Shown here in pieces: positions 56,722 through 64,000 of a stretch of DNA of 64,000 bases. The translations under genes and the position numbers were made by a program. A model generated the notes under the pieces. That model saw only the letters and a list, made by a program, of their open reading frames with translations. It did no database searches and was not told the origin of the DNA. Numbering within the stretch: position 1 is the first letter of the stretch; the number at the start of each line of letters is the position of its first letter. Source of the DNA: Polyangiaceae bacterium (lineage in GTDB: Bacteria > Myxococcota_A > Polyangia > Polyangiales > Polyangiaceae); contig JADJYE010000006.1 in NCBI GenBank assembly GCA_016719945.1, positions 457,001-521,000 on the forward strand. Reading direction: 5' to 3'.

Positions 56722-57542
56722 CGGCGCCGCTGCACGGCCTCTTCGGCAGGCCCTACCTCCCGCTCGAGCACCTGCTCTCGGCCGGCGATCTCGAGCGGAT
56801 GGACGACGAGGTCACGCGTGGGCTCGTCGAGGTCGAGACGACGTACACCGGCGGCACGCTCAAATGGATGGGCGTCGTCGCCCCGTGGATCATGGATGAC
56901 GGCTACGCCGACGCCATGACCACGATCGAGGGGCTACCGGACGACGAGCTCGCCCAGTTCCTGGCGCTCGCCGAGGACCCCGGCGCGTTCGACCTCGCGC
57001 AGCGCGCGACGCTCACCTTCGGCGACGAGACCGACCACCCCTTCACCCCGGCGCAGCTGCGCTGGCTCTCCCGCCGCCACGGCGTCTACTTCCCCTGGAA
57101 GGTCTGTTACCACCTGCTCGACAACGACCTTTGGGAGGACAAACACAGCGGCGCCGGGAAGGACTACTCCGACGAGGCCAAGCAGATCTTCCCCGAGACC
57201 GTCCGCATGCTCCGGTCTCTGCCGTTCACCGAGGTCGGGCGCGTCGTGATCTTCGGCATCGAGGCGAACGACCACGCCCCGCTCCACCGCGACACCGAGC
57301 CCGGCAAGTCGCTGACGGTCGCGCAGTCGATCTCGATCGACCCCCGCGGCAACAAGCGCTTCTATCTCTGCAATGGCGAGGGGGACGAGCCGGTCGTGGT
57401 CGACTCCCTCATGTATTGGTTCAACGATATGGATTACCACGGCGTCCTTCCGGACCCGTTCTTCCGCTATTCGATCCGCACCGACGGCGTGTTCGATCGC
57501 TCGTTCTTGCGGGGTCTAGAGCGCGCCACCTTGGGCCGTTGA
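56718..57542 (+). CDS. Putative 2OG-Fe(II) dioxygenase-like protein (paralogue A)
   Basis: A 274-aa protein whose ATG (56718) overlaps the stop of the Rieske gene (ATGA). It shows the pattern of 2-oxoglutarate/Fe(II) dioxygenases: H-x-D in HRDTEPG (His190, Asp192), a second His in DYHGV (His241) and an Arg nine residues later (Arg250, in FFRYSIR). The family is not recognised. The N-terminal half (GRPYLPLEHLLSAGDLERMDDE) and the segment YFPWKVCYHLL are shared with the paralogue at 59789. The spacing His-51-His-9-Arg is identical in both. It converges with the ATP-grasp gene (10 bp between stops). Confidence 0.6.
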   Translation: MTAPLHGLFGRPYLPLEHLLSAGDLERMDDEVTRGLVEVETTYTGGTLKWMGVVAPWIMDDGYADAMTTIEGLPDDELAQFLALAEDPGAFDLAQRATLTFGDETDHPFTPAQLRWLSRRHGVYFPWKVCYHLLDNDLWEDKHSGAGKDYSDEAKQIFPETVRMLRSLPFTEVGRVVIFGIEANDHAPLHRDTEPGKSLTVAQSISIDPRGNKRFYLCNGEGDEPVVVDSLMYWFNDMDYHGVLPDPFFRYSIRTDGVFDRSFLRGLERATLGR

Positions 57543-57552
57543 TGCGCGCCGC

Positions 57553-58830
57553 TCAGCCTCTCGGCCGAATGAGCACCGGCGTCGAGAGCGCGGCTTCGTC
57601 CGTCGGCCCGGCCTGCACGCGCGCGTAGAGCCCCGCCGGCTCCCCCGCGCAGACGAACACTCCGAAGTTCGTGGTCTGCCCGCGCGGGTCGAGCTCGGCC
57701 TCGAAGTACCGCTGGGCGACCCAGCGGCCGCTCCGCGCGTGCTCGATCGTCTCGTTCCAGGTGGCGTCGTCGACGTGCCGGCCCACCACCACCTCGTCGC
57801 CCTCGGCGCCGAAGTCGCTCTTGATGACCCAGCTCTCGCGCTGCGCCTTCAACATCTCGGGGTGCAGAGACTCGAGCCGGCTCGTAATGGGGATGAGCTC
57901 CCGGATCACGTCCTGGGAGACCAGCGAGAAGCGATGGATGTTCTCCCACATGAAGGCCATCATCCGCTTGTTCTGGGGCACGACGGAGCCGAACGGGTTC
58001 ACGACGGCGGTCTTGCCCTCGGCGTGCGCTCTCATCGCCACGTACAGCGGGCCGGTCAGCGGGGACGTGTCGGCGAGCGCCTCGTCGTCCCACGCGGAGG
58101 CGCGCTCGCTCCACCAGTCGGTCTTGTAATGGCGCACGAGGGTGCTGACCGGCTCGTCGAAGACCCGGCAGGTCGCGTCCTCCTCCGTGGAGCGGAGGTT
58201 GTAGGGCGAGCCGAGCGCGACCTCGAAGCCAGCGCCCTCGAGCCACTTCTTGTACAGGCGCACCAGGGAGAGGTCCTCGGTGAACTCGGTCGGGTACACG
58301 ATGCCCACGACCCGGTTCGCCGCAGGGCCCACGAGCGCGTCGCGCATCGCGTCCAGGACGCGCAGGAAGGCCTTGGGCAGTCCCTGGTTGGGGTCGAGCA
58401 GTGTCGGGTTCGCCGCGCGGGCCAGCTCGCCGAGGACCACCGCCTCGGCCTCACCGGTCGGGGTGTCGCAGTTGAGCTCGGCGACCGCGACGCCGTCGGA
58501 GGTGAAGAAGATGTCCGCCCGCGCGATGCCGTGCCACAGCGGCTGCGAGGCCTGGAACATGGCGCGCTGCACCGGGGTGAGGCCGAAGAACGACTCCAGC
58601 AAGGGCGGGTCGTCCGCCACCAGCTGCACCCCCTCGTCGTAGAGCTCGGCGACGCGCCGCCCGGTGTCGGCCAGCGTCTTCGCGCGGCCCGGCTCGAGCA
58701 CGATGGGCGCCTCGGCGAAGCGCGCCCGACCCTCCAGCCACGGGTCCGTGATGATCCGCGACTCGAGCAGCCGCTTCGCGAAGGTGTCGTACCCCTCCGG
58801 CTCGCTCGGCTCGGCGGCGCCGCCGCTCAC
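57553..58830 (-). CDS. Glutathionylspermidine synthase-like ATP-grasp enzyme (YjfC/GspS-type)
   Basis: A 425-aa protein; the GTG at 58830 overlaps the stop of the DUF350 gene (GTGA). It resembles the C-terminal synthetase domain of glutathionylspermidine synthase: YDTFAKRLLESRIITDPWLEGR, FFTSDGVAVAELNCDTPTGE, the substrate loop DWWSERASAWDDEAL and a nucleotide region WVIKSDFGAEGDEVVVGRH. Such ATP-grasp proteins form amide bonds between peptides and amines. In E. coli the homologue YjfC is encoded near YjfL (DUF350). The amidase domain of GspS is absent. The amine and the peptide joined here are unknown. Confidence 0.82.
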   Translation of the reverse strand: MSGGAAEPSEPEGYDTFAKRLLESRIITDPWLEGRARFAEAPIVLEPGRAKTLADTGRRVAELYDEGVQLVADDPPLLESFFGLTPVQRAMFQASQPLWHGIARADIFFTSDGVAVAELNCDTPTGEAEAVVLGELARAANPTLLDPNQGLPKAFLRVLDAMRDALVGPAANRVVGIVYPTEFTEDLSLVRLYKKWLEGAGFEVALGSPYNLRSTEEDATCRVFDEPVSTLVRHYKTDWWSERASAWDDEALADTSPLTGPLYVAMRAHAEGKTAVVNPFGSVVPQNKRMMAFMWENIHRFSLVSQDVIRELIPITSRLESLHPEMLKAQRESWVIKSDFGAEGDEVVVGRHVDDATWNETIEHARSGRWVAQRYFEAELDPRGQTTNFGVFVCAGEPAGLYARVQAGPTDEAALSTPVLIRPRG

Positions 58831-59702
58831 GCCAGCATCGCGACGGCCAGCGCCGCGCCGAGGTAGCTCGCCGCCTCGAGGGCCGCGACGCCGACGTTGC
58901 GGTCCCGCCCGATCGCCTCGTCGAGCTCGCCGCCACGCACCGTGGGCTTGGCCCCCAGGATGAGAAACTGCACGACGAGCTGGCGCACGGGGTAGAGGGC
59001 GAGGGCCGTCGCGCACAACATCCCGAAGCCGGCGATCGCCTTGGCCCAGCCAGGGAAGTCGCCGTCGAGCGCGCGGCCGACGATCGTGGCCACGGCCAGC
59101 GAGATGCCGCCGTAGCTGATGGCCGCGGCCAGGTTCTCGCCCTCGATCTGCTCGGAGTCGTCGTACGTCGTCACCAGCCGGAAGGCGGCGATCAACAGCT
59201 GGTGCACCACCTGCGCCAGCGCGAAGAAGGTGAGCGACAGGCCGATGCCGCGCAGATCGCTGCCGGCCACGGCCTTCGACGTGAGCAGGCCCGTCGCGAC
59301 ATAGTGAGACGCGGCTGCGAAGCCCGCCGCGACGTTGCCGCGCTCGAGCGCGGGCCCGAGGCGCCGGTGCATGAGCAGCGCGAGCCCGAGGTGCCCGGTC
59401 ACCTCGAGGAGCACGAGCCCGAGGACCGCGAAGATCGCGCACCACATGGCGTCGACGCCGATCCCCTTGTCGTGGACGCAGTTCTTCACGACGGCCGCGC
59501 CGACGAGGAAGACCGCCAGGACGTCGCCGGTCTCCCGCAGCGCGAGCGCGCGGTTGTCCCCGAGCAGCTCGGAGCGCGGGGTCGCCTTCGGCGCGATCAC
59601 GCGCCGGACGAGCCGGTGGAGGACCAACATCCCGAGGATCGTGCCCACGCCGAAGGCGGTCACGTACCCCGTGCTCAGCTCGACCTCGGCCCCGGTCTCC
59701 AT
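58827..59702 (-). CDS. DUF350 family membrane protein (YjfL-like, two repeats)
   Basis: A 291-aa integral membrane protein of about eight helices, starting at ATG 59702 with TGYVTAFGVGTILGMLVLHRL. It appears to hold two DUF350 repeats: GLVLLEVTGHLGLALLMHRRL and the later AAISYGGISLAVATIV. The family has no assigned reaction, but it often neighbours GSP-synthase-like ATP-grasp genes. The overlap with that gene (4 bp) shows translational coupling. A transporter or membrane partner for the ATP-grasp product is one reading. It is divergent from the second dioxygenase-like gene, with 86 bp between starts. Confidence 0.8.
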   Translation of the reverse strand: METGAEVELSTGYVTAFGVGTILGMLVLHRLVRRVIAPKATPRSELLGDNRALALRETGDVLAVFLVGAAVVKNCVHDKGIGVDAMWCAIFAVLGLVLLEVTGHLGLALLMHRRLGPALERGNVAAGFAAASHYVATGLLTSKAVAGSDLRGIGLSLTFFALAQVVHQLLIAAFRLVTTYDDSEQIEGENLAAAISYGGISLAVATIVGRALDGDFPGWAKAIAGFGMLCATALALYPVRQLVVQFLILGAKPTVRGGELDEAIGRDRNVGVAALEAASYLGAALAVAMLA

Positions 59703-59788
59703 CGGCTTCGGACGTTAGCGGATGCGCCCGGTGAAGCTCAAGGGATGGGGCTTGCCCACGCCGGCCAGGGTCGGCATTCTGCTCCCCG

Positions 59789-60640
59789 ATGGCCTGCGCG
59801 GCACATCCCGGACTCGTGGGGCTGTTCGGCCAGCCCTACCTCGACCTCGCGCCCTTCGTGGAGGCGTCGGGGCTCGACGCGTTGCACGAGGAGATCTGCC
59901 TCGCGCTCGCGCAGATCCCGCTCGACTGCACGGGGGGCAGCCACCGGTCGATGGGCATCATGCCCGAGGAGCGGCGCGCGGAGGCGCTGGTCGACTACCA
60001 GGAGGTCATCCGCGCGATGAACGACGCCGAGTTCGAGACGTTCCGCTCGCTCTCGGACGACCCGCGCTCGATCGACCCCGCCGCGCGGGCGGCGACCGAG
60101 TTCGGGGAGGAGCGGGCGGTCGCCCTCTCGCGCCGCCAGATGCAGTGGCTCAAGATCCGGTACGGCGTGTACTTTCCGTGGAAGGGGTACGTCGAGCTCA
60201 TCCCCAACCGCCGCTGGGAAGACAAGTCGAGCGCAGAGGGGAAGAGCTTTACCCGGGTGGCGAGGGCGTTCTTCCCGAAGACGCTCGCGTTCGTCGCCGA
60301 GCTGCCCTTCGTGCACGTCGGGCGCTGCAACGTGATGGGCCTCGAGAGCCTCGATCACGGCACCGTCCACCGGGACGGCGACCCCGCCGAACAAGAGGAG
60401 CCGGACCATTTCATCACCTTCGTCCCCGGCGCGAACAAGCGCCTCTTCTTGTGGGACGACGTCGCGAAGGTGGAGGTCGACGTCCCCGCCCGCGTCTACT
60501 GGTTCAACGATTTCGACTACCACGGCGTCCGAGCCGACCCTCACTTCCGGTATTCGGTGAGGGTCGACGGCGTCTTTCGGCCCGAGTTCCTCGAGCGGCT
60601 CGAGGCGACCTTCGGGGGGCAGGCACAGCGCAATGGATAA
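59789..60640 (+). CDS. Putative 2OG-Fe(II) dioxygenase-like protein (paralogue B)
   Basis: A 283-aa protein, ATG at 59789, related along its length to the protein at 56718. The metal and co-substrate pattern is kept: HRDGDP (His194, Asp196), DYHGV (His245) and an Arg nine residues later in HFRYSVR (Arg254). GLFGQPYLDLAPFVEASGLD and YFPWKGYVELI also match. Paralogue A has the same spacing. The two might modify the same product, or successive positions of it. The stop lies 8 bp inside the next gene, indicating coupling to a membrane protein. Family identity as a dioxygenase is inferred from these residues only. Confidence 0.6.
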   Translation: MACAAHPGLVGLFGQPYLDLAPFVEASGLDALHEEICLALAQIPLDCTGGSHRSMGIMPEERRAEALVDYQEVIRAMNDAEFETFRSLSDDPRSIDPAARAATEFGEERAVALSRRQMQWLKIRYGVYFPWKGYVELIPNRRWEDKSSAEGKSFTRVARAFFPKTLAFVAELPFVHVGRCNVMGLESLDHGTVHRDGDPAEQEEPDHFITFVPGANKRLFLWDDVAKVEVDVPARVYWFNDFDYHGVRADPHFRYSVRVDGVFRPEFLERLEATFGGQAQRNG

Positions 60641-61912
60641 CCCCTTCGTCTGCGACGCCGGCATCGCCAAGCCCGGCATCATCGGCTCGCGCTGGTGGAA
60701 CCGCTCCCTCAAGGAGTCGAGCGTGCTCAGCTCGCGCCGCTCGTCCATGACGGGCATCCTCGTCGGCCTCGGCCTGGTGGCCGCCGCGGGAGTCACGGTC
60801 TTCGCCATCTCGCGGGCGGCGAGCTCGGACGACCCCGAGGAGGCTCGCGAGGAGATGCGCAAGTCGCTCGAGATGCAGCGAGACTATGGCTGGAAGTTCG
60901 GCGCTGTCAGCGAGACCGTGGCCTTCGACGCCCTCTACACCCAGAAGTACGCGCGCGAGGCGCTCAAGACCCTGGAGGACGACCTCGCCCCCGGCAACGT
61001 CCACAACCTCTACTACGTCCGCACTTTGTTCCAGTCGCCGGAGGCGGTCCCCCGGCTCACCCTACCCGATGGCGAACAGGCGCGGGTCACGCCCCTAGCC
61101 GAGGCGCTCCAGCCGATTCTGACGCCAGGCATGACGGCGGCCGAGAAGCGAGGGCGAGCGCTGGGCGCGCTGCTCGCCCAGGCCACGATGCCTGTCGTCG
61201 CGGTCGTCGACCTGCCCGGGGAAGAGGCCGTCGCGTTCGCGGCCGGCGCCTCGTCGTCGCTCACCCCGGTCTTCTTGTTCGACAACTGGCCGCACCCGCG
61301 CGGCGTCGTGCCTTCGCACCGCACGCTGGGCGCCGCCGTCTACTACCAGCCCGTCTTCGCCAAGGCGAAGAAGGAGCGCAAACCGACGGCTCCGCCGATG
61401 TACGTGCTCGAGCGCGCGCGGCTCGCGACCTACACCGACAGCGCCTCGCAGTTCGACAACCGTTATGTGGCGAAGCTACCCATCGCCGCCGCCCCCAGCG
61501 GCACGAAGGTCCTCTACGTGGTGCCAACGGGGACTCTTTGCCCGAGCTCGATGACCTCAACGGGCTCTTCCTCGAGTGGCTCAAGGCCGGCGTCGAGGTC
61601 CGCGCGCTCGCGGCCGACGCGTTCGTGGTGAACGGAGACAAGGCGGTGTTCGGTGGAGATCCAAAGGTGGAGGCGGCGTTCTTCGGGACCTACCCCTGGA
61701 AGCCACCCACGGTGACGCGCGTCGAGGTCCCGCTCAACGAGAAGGCGGAGCGGTACGCGCCGCTGGCTCGGCCGGCCGCGCGTCAGATCGACGCCGCAAC
61801 GATCGGCGTCGCGGCGGTCATGATCGGCGTCGGCACGGGCCTCATCCTGGGGTCGAAGCTGAACCGCAATGGCAGCTGGAACCGGGTCAACACCTCCTAC
61901 GGGGGCGGCTGA
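60633..61912 (+). CDS. Two-TM protein of unknown function (one apparent frameshift)
   Basis: About 426 aa after correction. The ATG at 60633 overlaps the previous stop by 8 bp. Helix 1 lies at about 38-62 (SMTGILVGLGLVAAAGVTVFAI) and helix 2 near the C-terminus (AATIGVAAVMIGVGTGLILGS). The middle part is a soluble alpha/beta domain (PVVAVVDLPGEEAVAFAAG, PVFLFDNWPHPRGVVPS). The frame is lost at 61529-61532, where a fifth G would rejoin YVVPTG to DSLPELDDLNGLFLEWLKAGVEV. No family is recognised. Coupling to the dioxygenase-like paralogue and to the next gene suggests a role within this cluster. The break fits base-calling error. Confidence 0.75.
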
Positions 61913-62481
61913 TGAGCGCGCGTTCGATCCTCGCGCTCGAGCTCTGCCTCGAGTTCGAGCCGGGGTGCCACGCGGCGCTGCGGGCTCTGCTCGACCAGGA
62001 GAAGGTCCCGCTCAGCTACCAGGAGAAGTGGAACCTCTACGGTCACGCGGCGCAGACGCTGCTCCAGGGCCGGGCCTTGTGGCGCAAGGGCTGCTGGGAC
62101 TTCTTCGACAACGACGCGCGGGCCCGGTCCGACTTCAACATGTGGGTCTCGGGCATGCTCACCGAGGAGGGCTCGCGCCAGCACCCTTCGGGCACCGGGG
62201 ACCCCTACCGCAACGACCCTCGGTACATGACCTTCACGATGGCGGCGCTCATGGTGCAGGGCTCGCCGAGCGAGCGCATGCTCAACAAGGCGTGCGACGT
62301 CCCCAAGTCGCGGCTGTGGTCTGTCGCCACCTTCGAGCACATCTTGACGTCGATGCGATACTTGAACTTCGCGTCCATCGAGGCGAGCACGCTCTACCTC
62401 ATCCCGAACGACGGCAATTTCGCCCTCACGGGCGATGATCTCAAGCACCCGAAGTTCGAGTACCTCCGCGAGATCGTCTGA
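61912..62481 (+). CDS. Conserved-looking protein of unknown function
   Basis: A 189-aa protein; the ATG at 61912 overlaps the upstream stop (TGATG). It is rich in helices, without a signal peptide or membrane segment. Features are LALELCLEFEPGCHAALRALLDQEKVP, YQEKWNLYGHAAQTLLQGRALW and a Trp-rich centre (CWDFFDNDARARSDFNMWVSG). A C-terminal part follows (LWSVATFEHILTSMRYLNFASIEASTLYLIP). I do not recognise a family or a catalytic motif. It is the last gene of the plus-strand part of the ATP-grasp/DUF350 cluster and is followed by hairpins. Confidence 0.7.
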   Translation: MSARSILALELCLEFEPGCHAALRALLDQEKVPLSYQEKWNLYGHAAQTLLQGRALWRKGCWDFFDNDARARSDFNMWVSGMLTEEGSRQHPSGTGDPYRNDPRYMTFTMAALMVQGSPSERMLNKACDVPKSRLWSVATFEHILTSMRYLNFASIEASTLYLIPNDGNFALTGDDLKHPKFEYLREIV

Positions 62482-62489
62482 TCCGGGGG

Positions 62490-62525
62490 ATGGATCGATG
62501 ATGATCCATAAAGGCTGGCTCAGCC
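62490..62525 (+). terminator. Two adjacent hairpins after the cluster
   Basis: ATGGATC (62490-62496) faces GATCCAT (62503-62509) with a 6-nt loop. GGCTG (62513-62517) faces CAGCC (62521-62525). They directly follow the stop at 62481 and probably end the plus-strand transcript. Confidence 0.45.
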
Positions 62526-62595
62526 CGGCTTGTCCCCGCTAAGTCGCTGAAACCACGGCTGCACCTGCGCAGGGGCGGCGTAGCACGATGTGTGC

Positions 62596-63036
62596 ATGGG
62601 GGCTGCCGTGCGCCCCCTCCTCCTTGGTCTCGGTCTCGCCGCCCTCCTCGCCTCCGCTTGCGAAAGTGACGACGGCGTGGAGCGTGAGGAGAGCGACCTC
62701 ACCCAGTCGATGACCCTCCGGTTCGAGCTGGCCGACGGCGTCGTGTCGCTCCGCGCGAGCGGCAAGAAGCTCACCTGCAGCGAGCGCTTCGAGGGGCTCG
62801 CCGGCGAGCGGGTGACCTGCGAGCGGGACGGCGAGGACCTGCAGGTGATCGTGAAGGCCGACAAGAAGTCGGTCGTCGTGGTGCGGGACCTCGCGGGCAA
62901 GCGCGGCTACTACACCTGCACGCCGAGCGGCGACGTCGAAGGGCTGCCCGCGCAGATGAAGTGCAAGGCCACCACCCTGCGCCCGCGCGGCACGGGCGGG
63001 CTCTCGTCGCCCTTCGACTCGAGCGTCGAGGGCTGA
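62596..63036 (+). CDS. Small lipoprotein of unknown function
   Basis: A 146-aa predicted lipoprotein from ATG 62596 with signal ending LLASAC (Cys22), followed by an acidic spacer (ESDDGVEREESDL). The mature domain is a small beta protein (LRFELADGVVSLRASGK, DLQVIVKADKKSVVVVRDLAG) with four cysteines that could pair (CSERFEG..VTC and YYTC..MKC). GTG 62590 is an alternative start. Its stop region touches the phosphatase gene, so the two are likely expressed together. No family is recognised. Confidence 0.72.
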   Translation: MGAAVRPLLLGLGLAALLASACESDDGVEREESDLTQSMTLRFELADGVVSLRASGKKLTCSERFEGLAGERVTCERDGEDLQVIVKADKKSVVVVRDLAGKRGYYTCTPSGDVEGLPAQMKCKATTLRPRGTGGLSSPFDSSVEG

Positions 63037-63665
63037 GCCTGCCGAACGCGCACTGGGTCGACGAGAGCGAGACCCTCCTGCGGGGGATGGAGCCGCGGAC
63101 GACCGAGCAGTTCGACGAGCTCCGGGCCGCGGGCGTCGAGCGGGTGCTCATCTTCAAGAACGCCACCGGTAAGGAGGGGGTCGCGCCGGAGATCGAAGCG
63201 TGGGACCTGCCCGAGGCTGACGTGCTGCACGTCCCCTTCCAATGGAAGGACCTCCCCGACTTCGAGACCCCCTGCCGGCAGACCGTGGAGGCGCTGCGCT
63301 TCATTCGCGACGGCGTCGAGGCGAAGGAGACCGTCTTCTTCCATTGCACCGTCGGCGAGGACCGAACCGGCTACCTGGCCGCCCTCTATGGCAGGCTCTT
63401 CGAAGGAGCCCTCACGCGCGACGCCTTCGACGCGGACATGTGCGAGCGCGGCTACGCGAGCGGCAACCCTCAGAAGCCAGGGTTCGTGCTCGGCAAGCTC
63501 GAGGACGACCTGACCCCGCTCTATCGCTCGATGGCGTTCCTCATCGACGAAGGGCTGCTCACCGCGGAGCTCGACGCCTCGGTCTGCGCGAGCGAGCCGG
63601 AGCTGCCTGCCGATTTCGAGAAGGAGCCGTTCGAATGCGGCGTCTCGACGACGCTGGTGCCGTAG
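63033..63665 (+). CDS. Cys-based (tyrosine/dual-specificity-type) phosphatase with uncertain start
   Basis: About 210 aa if CTG 63033 is used; the next ATG at 63087 would cut into the conserved beginning (NAHWVDESETLLRGMEPRTTEQFDEL). No ATG, GTG or TTG gives a full domain, so either a CTG start coupled to the preceding stop or an upstream indel is possible. The P-loop HCTVGEDRTG (C-x5-R) gives the nucleophilic Cys and the Arg, and VLIFKN and ALTRDAFDADM fit the alpha/beta fold. It should hydrolyse phosphoryl groups in the cytoplasm or, with the lipoprotein, at the envelope. The general-acid Asp may be in WDLPEAD. Confidence 0.75.
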   Translation: MSLPNAHWVDESETLLRGMEPRTTEQFDELRAAGVERVLIFKNATGKEGVAPEIEAWDLPEADVLHVPFQWKDLPDFETPCRQTVEALRFIRDGVEAKETVFFHCTVGEDRTGYLAALYGRLFEGALTRDAFDADMCERGYASGNPQKPGFVLGKLEDDLTPLYRSMAFLIDEGLLTAELDASVCASEPELPADFEKEPFECGVSTTLVP

Positions 63666-64000
63666 CTAGTACCGCGTCCGCGAAGTTCGTAGTGGCCGAC
63701 GGGGACCGGCGCACGACCCCGCTGGTCGACGAGGCAGCAGGAGGTCGTCCAGAAGCCGTGGGTGGTGCTCGGCCCGCGGTCGGCGATCTCCGCAGGGAAC
63801 CGTGTCGCGACGGAGGCGGGCGCATGGCCACGGGTCGTCGTCGGTACTGTCGATCGTCGGGGGTGGCGCGTCGACGCGCAGGTGGGTGAGCCCCGCTCGT
63901 GCAGCCGGGCGCGGGCGGCGTCCCCGTAGTACTTCTCGACTGCGGCGGCTTCGGCACCACACGGAGAACCGAGCTGCGTTCAGGCCGCCAGCGCCATTAG
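63666..64000. other. Right-edge stretch without a supported gene
   Basis: About 335 bp after the phosphatase. Both strands have open frames, but none has a start codon together with a recognisable motif. On the minus strand one frame without a start reads like protein (AAAVEKYYGDAARARLHERG and GFWTTSCCLVDQRGRAPVPV), so a gene damaged by an indel or coming in from beyond the edge cannot be excluded. Confidence 0.5.

Noticed and set aside
55647..57542. A single 631-residue protein reading through the Rieske gene and the first dioxygenase-like gene
   Set aside because: The middle is an Arg/Ala-rich out-of-frame stretch between about 56480 and 56717. The true Rieske C-terminus is in another frame, and the downstream gene has its own ATG.
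63559..63960. A minus-strand gene at the right edge
   Set aside because: Pro/Arg/Ser-rich, overlaps the phosphatase and has no motif. A neighbouring frame looks more protein-like but lacks a start.

Overview
The window is very GC-rich DNA with short intergenic gaps and many GTG starts. The gene families point to a myxobacterium (Myxococcota, probably the Polyangiales/Nannocystales side). The markers are DUF4215 cysteine-rich repeat proteins, a fibro-slime domain, many lipoproteins whose mature end is a Gly/Ser-rich linker, two proteins with MYXO-CTERM-like C-termini, a large TPR/HEAT protein and a LexA-less recA neighbourhood. No rRNA, tRNA, CRISPR, insertion sequence or phage gene was seen, so this looks like chromosomal DNA.

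Layout. 1-5.5 kb: a DUF4215/fibro-slime protein cut by the left edge, a PNGase F-like lipoprotein, a MATCAP-like (DUF1704) metallopeptidase and an Mpo1-like membrane protein. 5.6-11.7 kb: an enoyl-CoA hydratase divergent from a tight operon of ACP, tandem ketosynthase, lipoprotein and tandem ketosynthase, ending at a strong hairpin. 11.7-21.4 kb: lipoproteins, a HEXXH peptidase, a SpoU methylase, a PDZ lipoprotein, a class II amidotransferase-like protein without its catalytic Cys, a patatin, an M23 peptidase and a one-TM PEGA-like protein. 21.4-31.4 kb: a minus-strand run with an nSTAND1/WD40 protein, a deoxyhypusine synthase-like enzyme, UppP, two Cys-rich lipoproteins and a matrixin-type protease. 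31.4-45 kb: UvrD/PcrA helicase, TsaD, a TPR/HEAT giant, two membrane proteins, an HD protein, a SprT-like protein and RecA. 45-55.6 kb: a TamA/BamA-type Omp85 protein with TamB, an endonuclease/phosphatase-fold lipoprotein and the ABC-F protein EttA. 55.7-62.5 kb: an accessory-looking cluster of a Rieske oxygenase, two paralogous proteins with a 2OG-Fe(II) dioxygenase-like residue pattern, a glutathionylspermidine-synthase-like ATP-grasp enzyme, a DUF350 membrane protein, a two-TM protein and an unrecognised protein. 62.5-64 kb: a small lipoprotein, a Cys-based phosphatase, and a right edge without a clear gene.

The most promising candidate systems are the 55.7-62.5 kb cluster, where ATP-grasp and DUF350 (the E. 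coli yjfC/yjfL pairing) sit between two dioxygenase-like paralogues, and the ACP-KS-lipoprotein-KS operon at 6.5-11.6 kb, where each ketosynthase carries a second KS-like half without a catalytic Cys.

Caution: at least seven genes are interrupted by apparent one-base indels, most of them in short G or C runs. They include the normally conserved ettA, and one falls exactly at the catalytic-lysine motif of the deoxyhypusine synthase-like gene. The common cause is more likely base-calling error than real decay, so these genes are annotated across their breaks.
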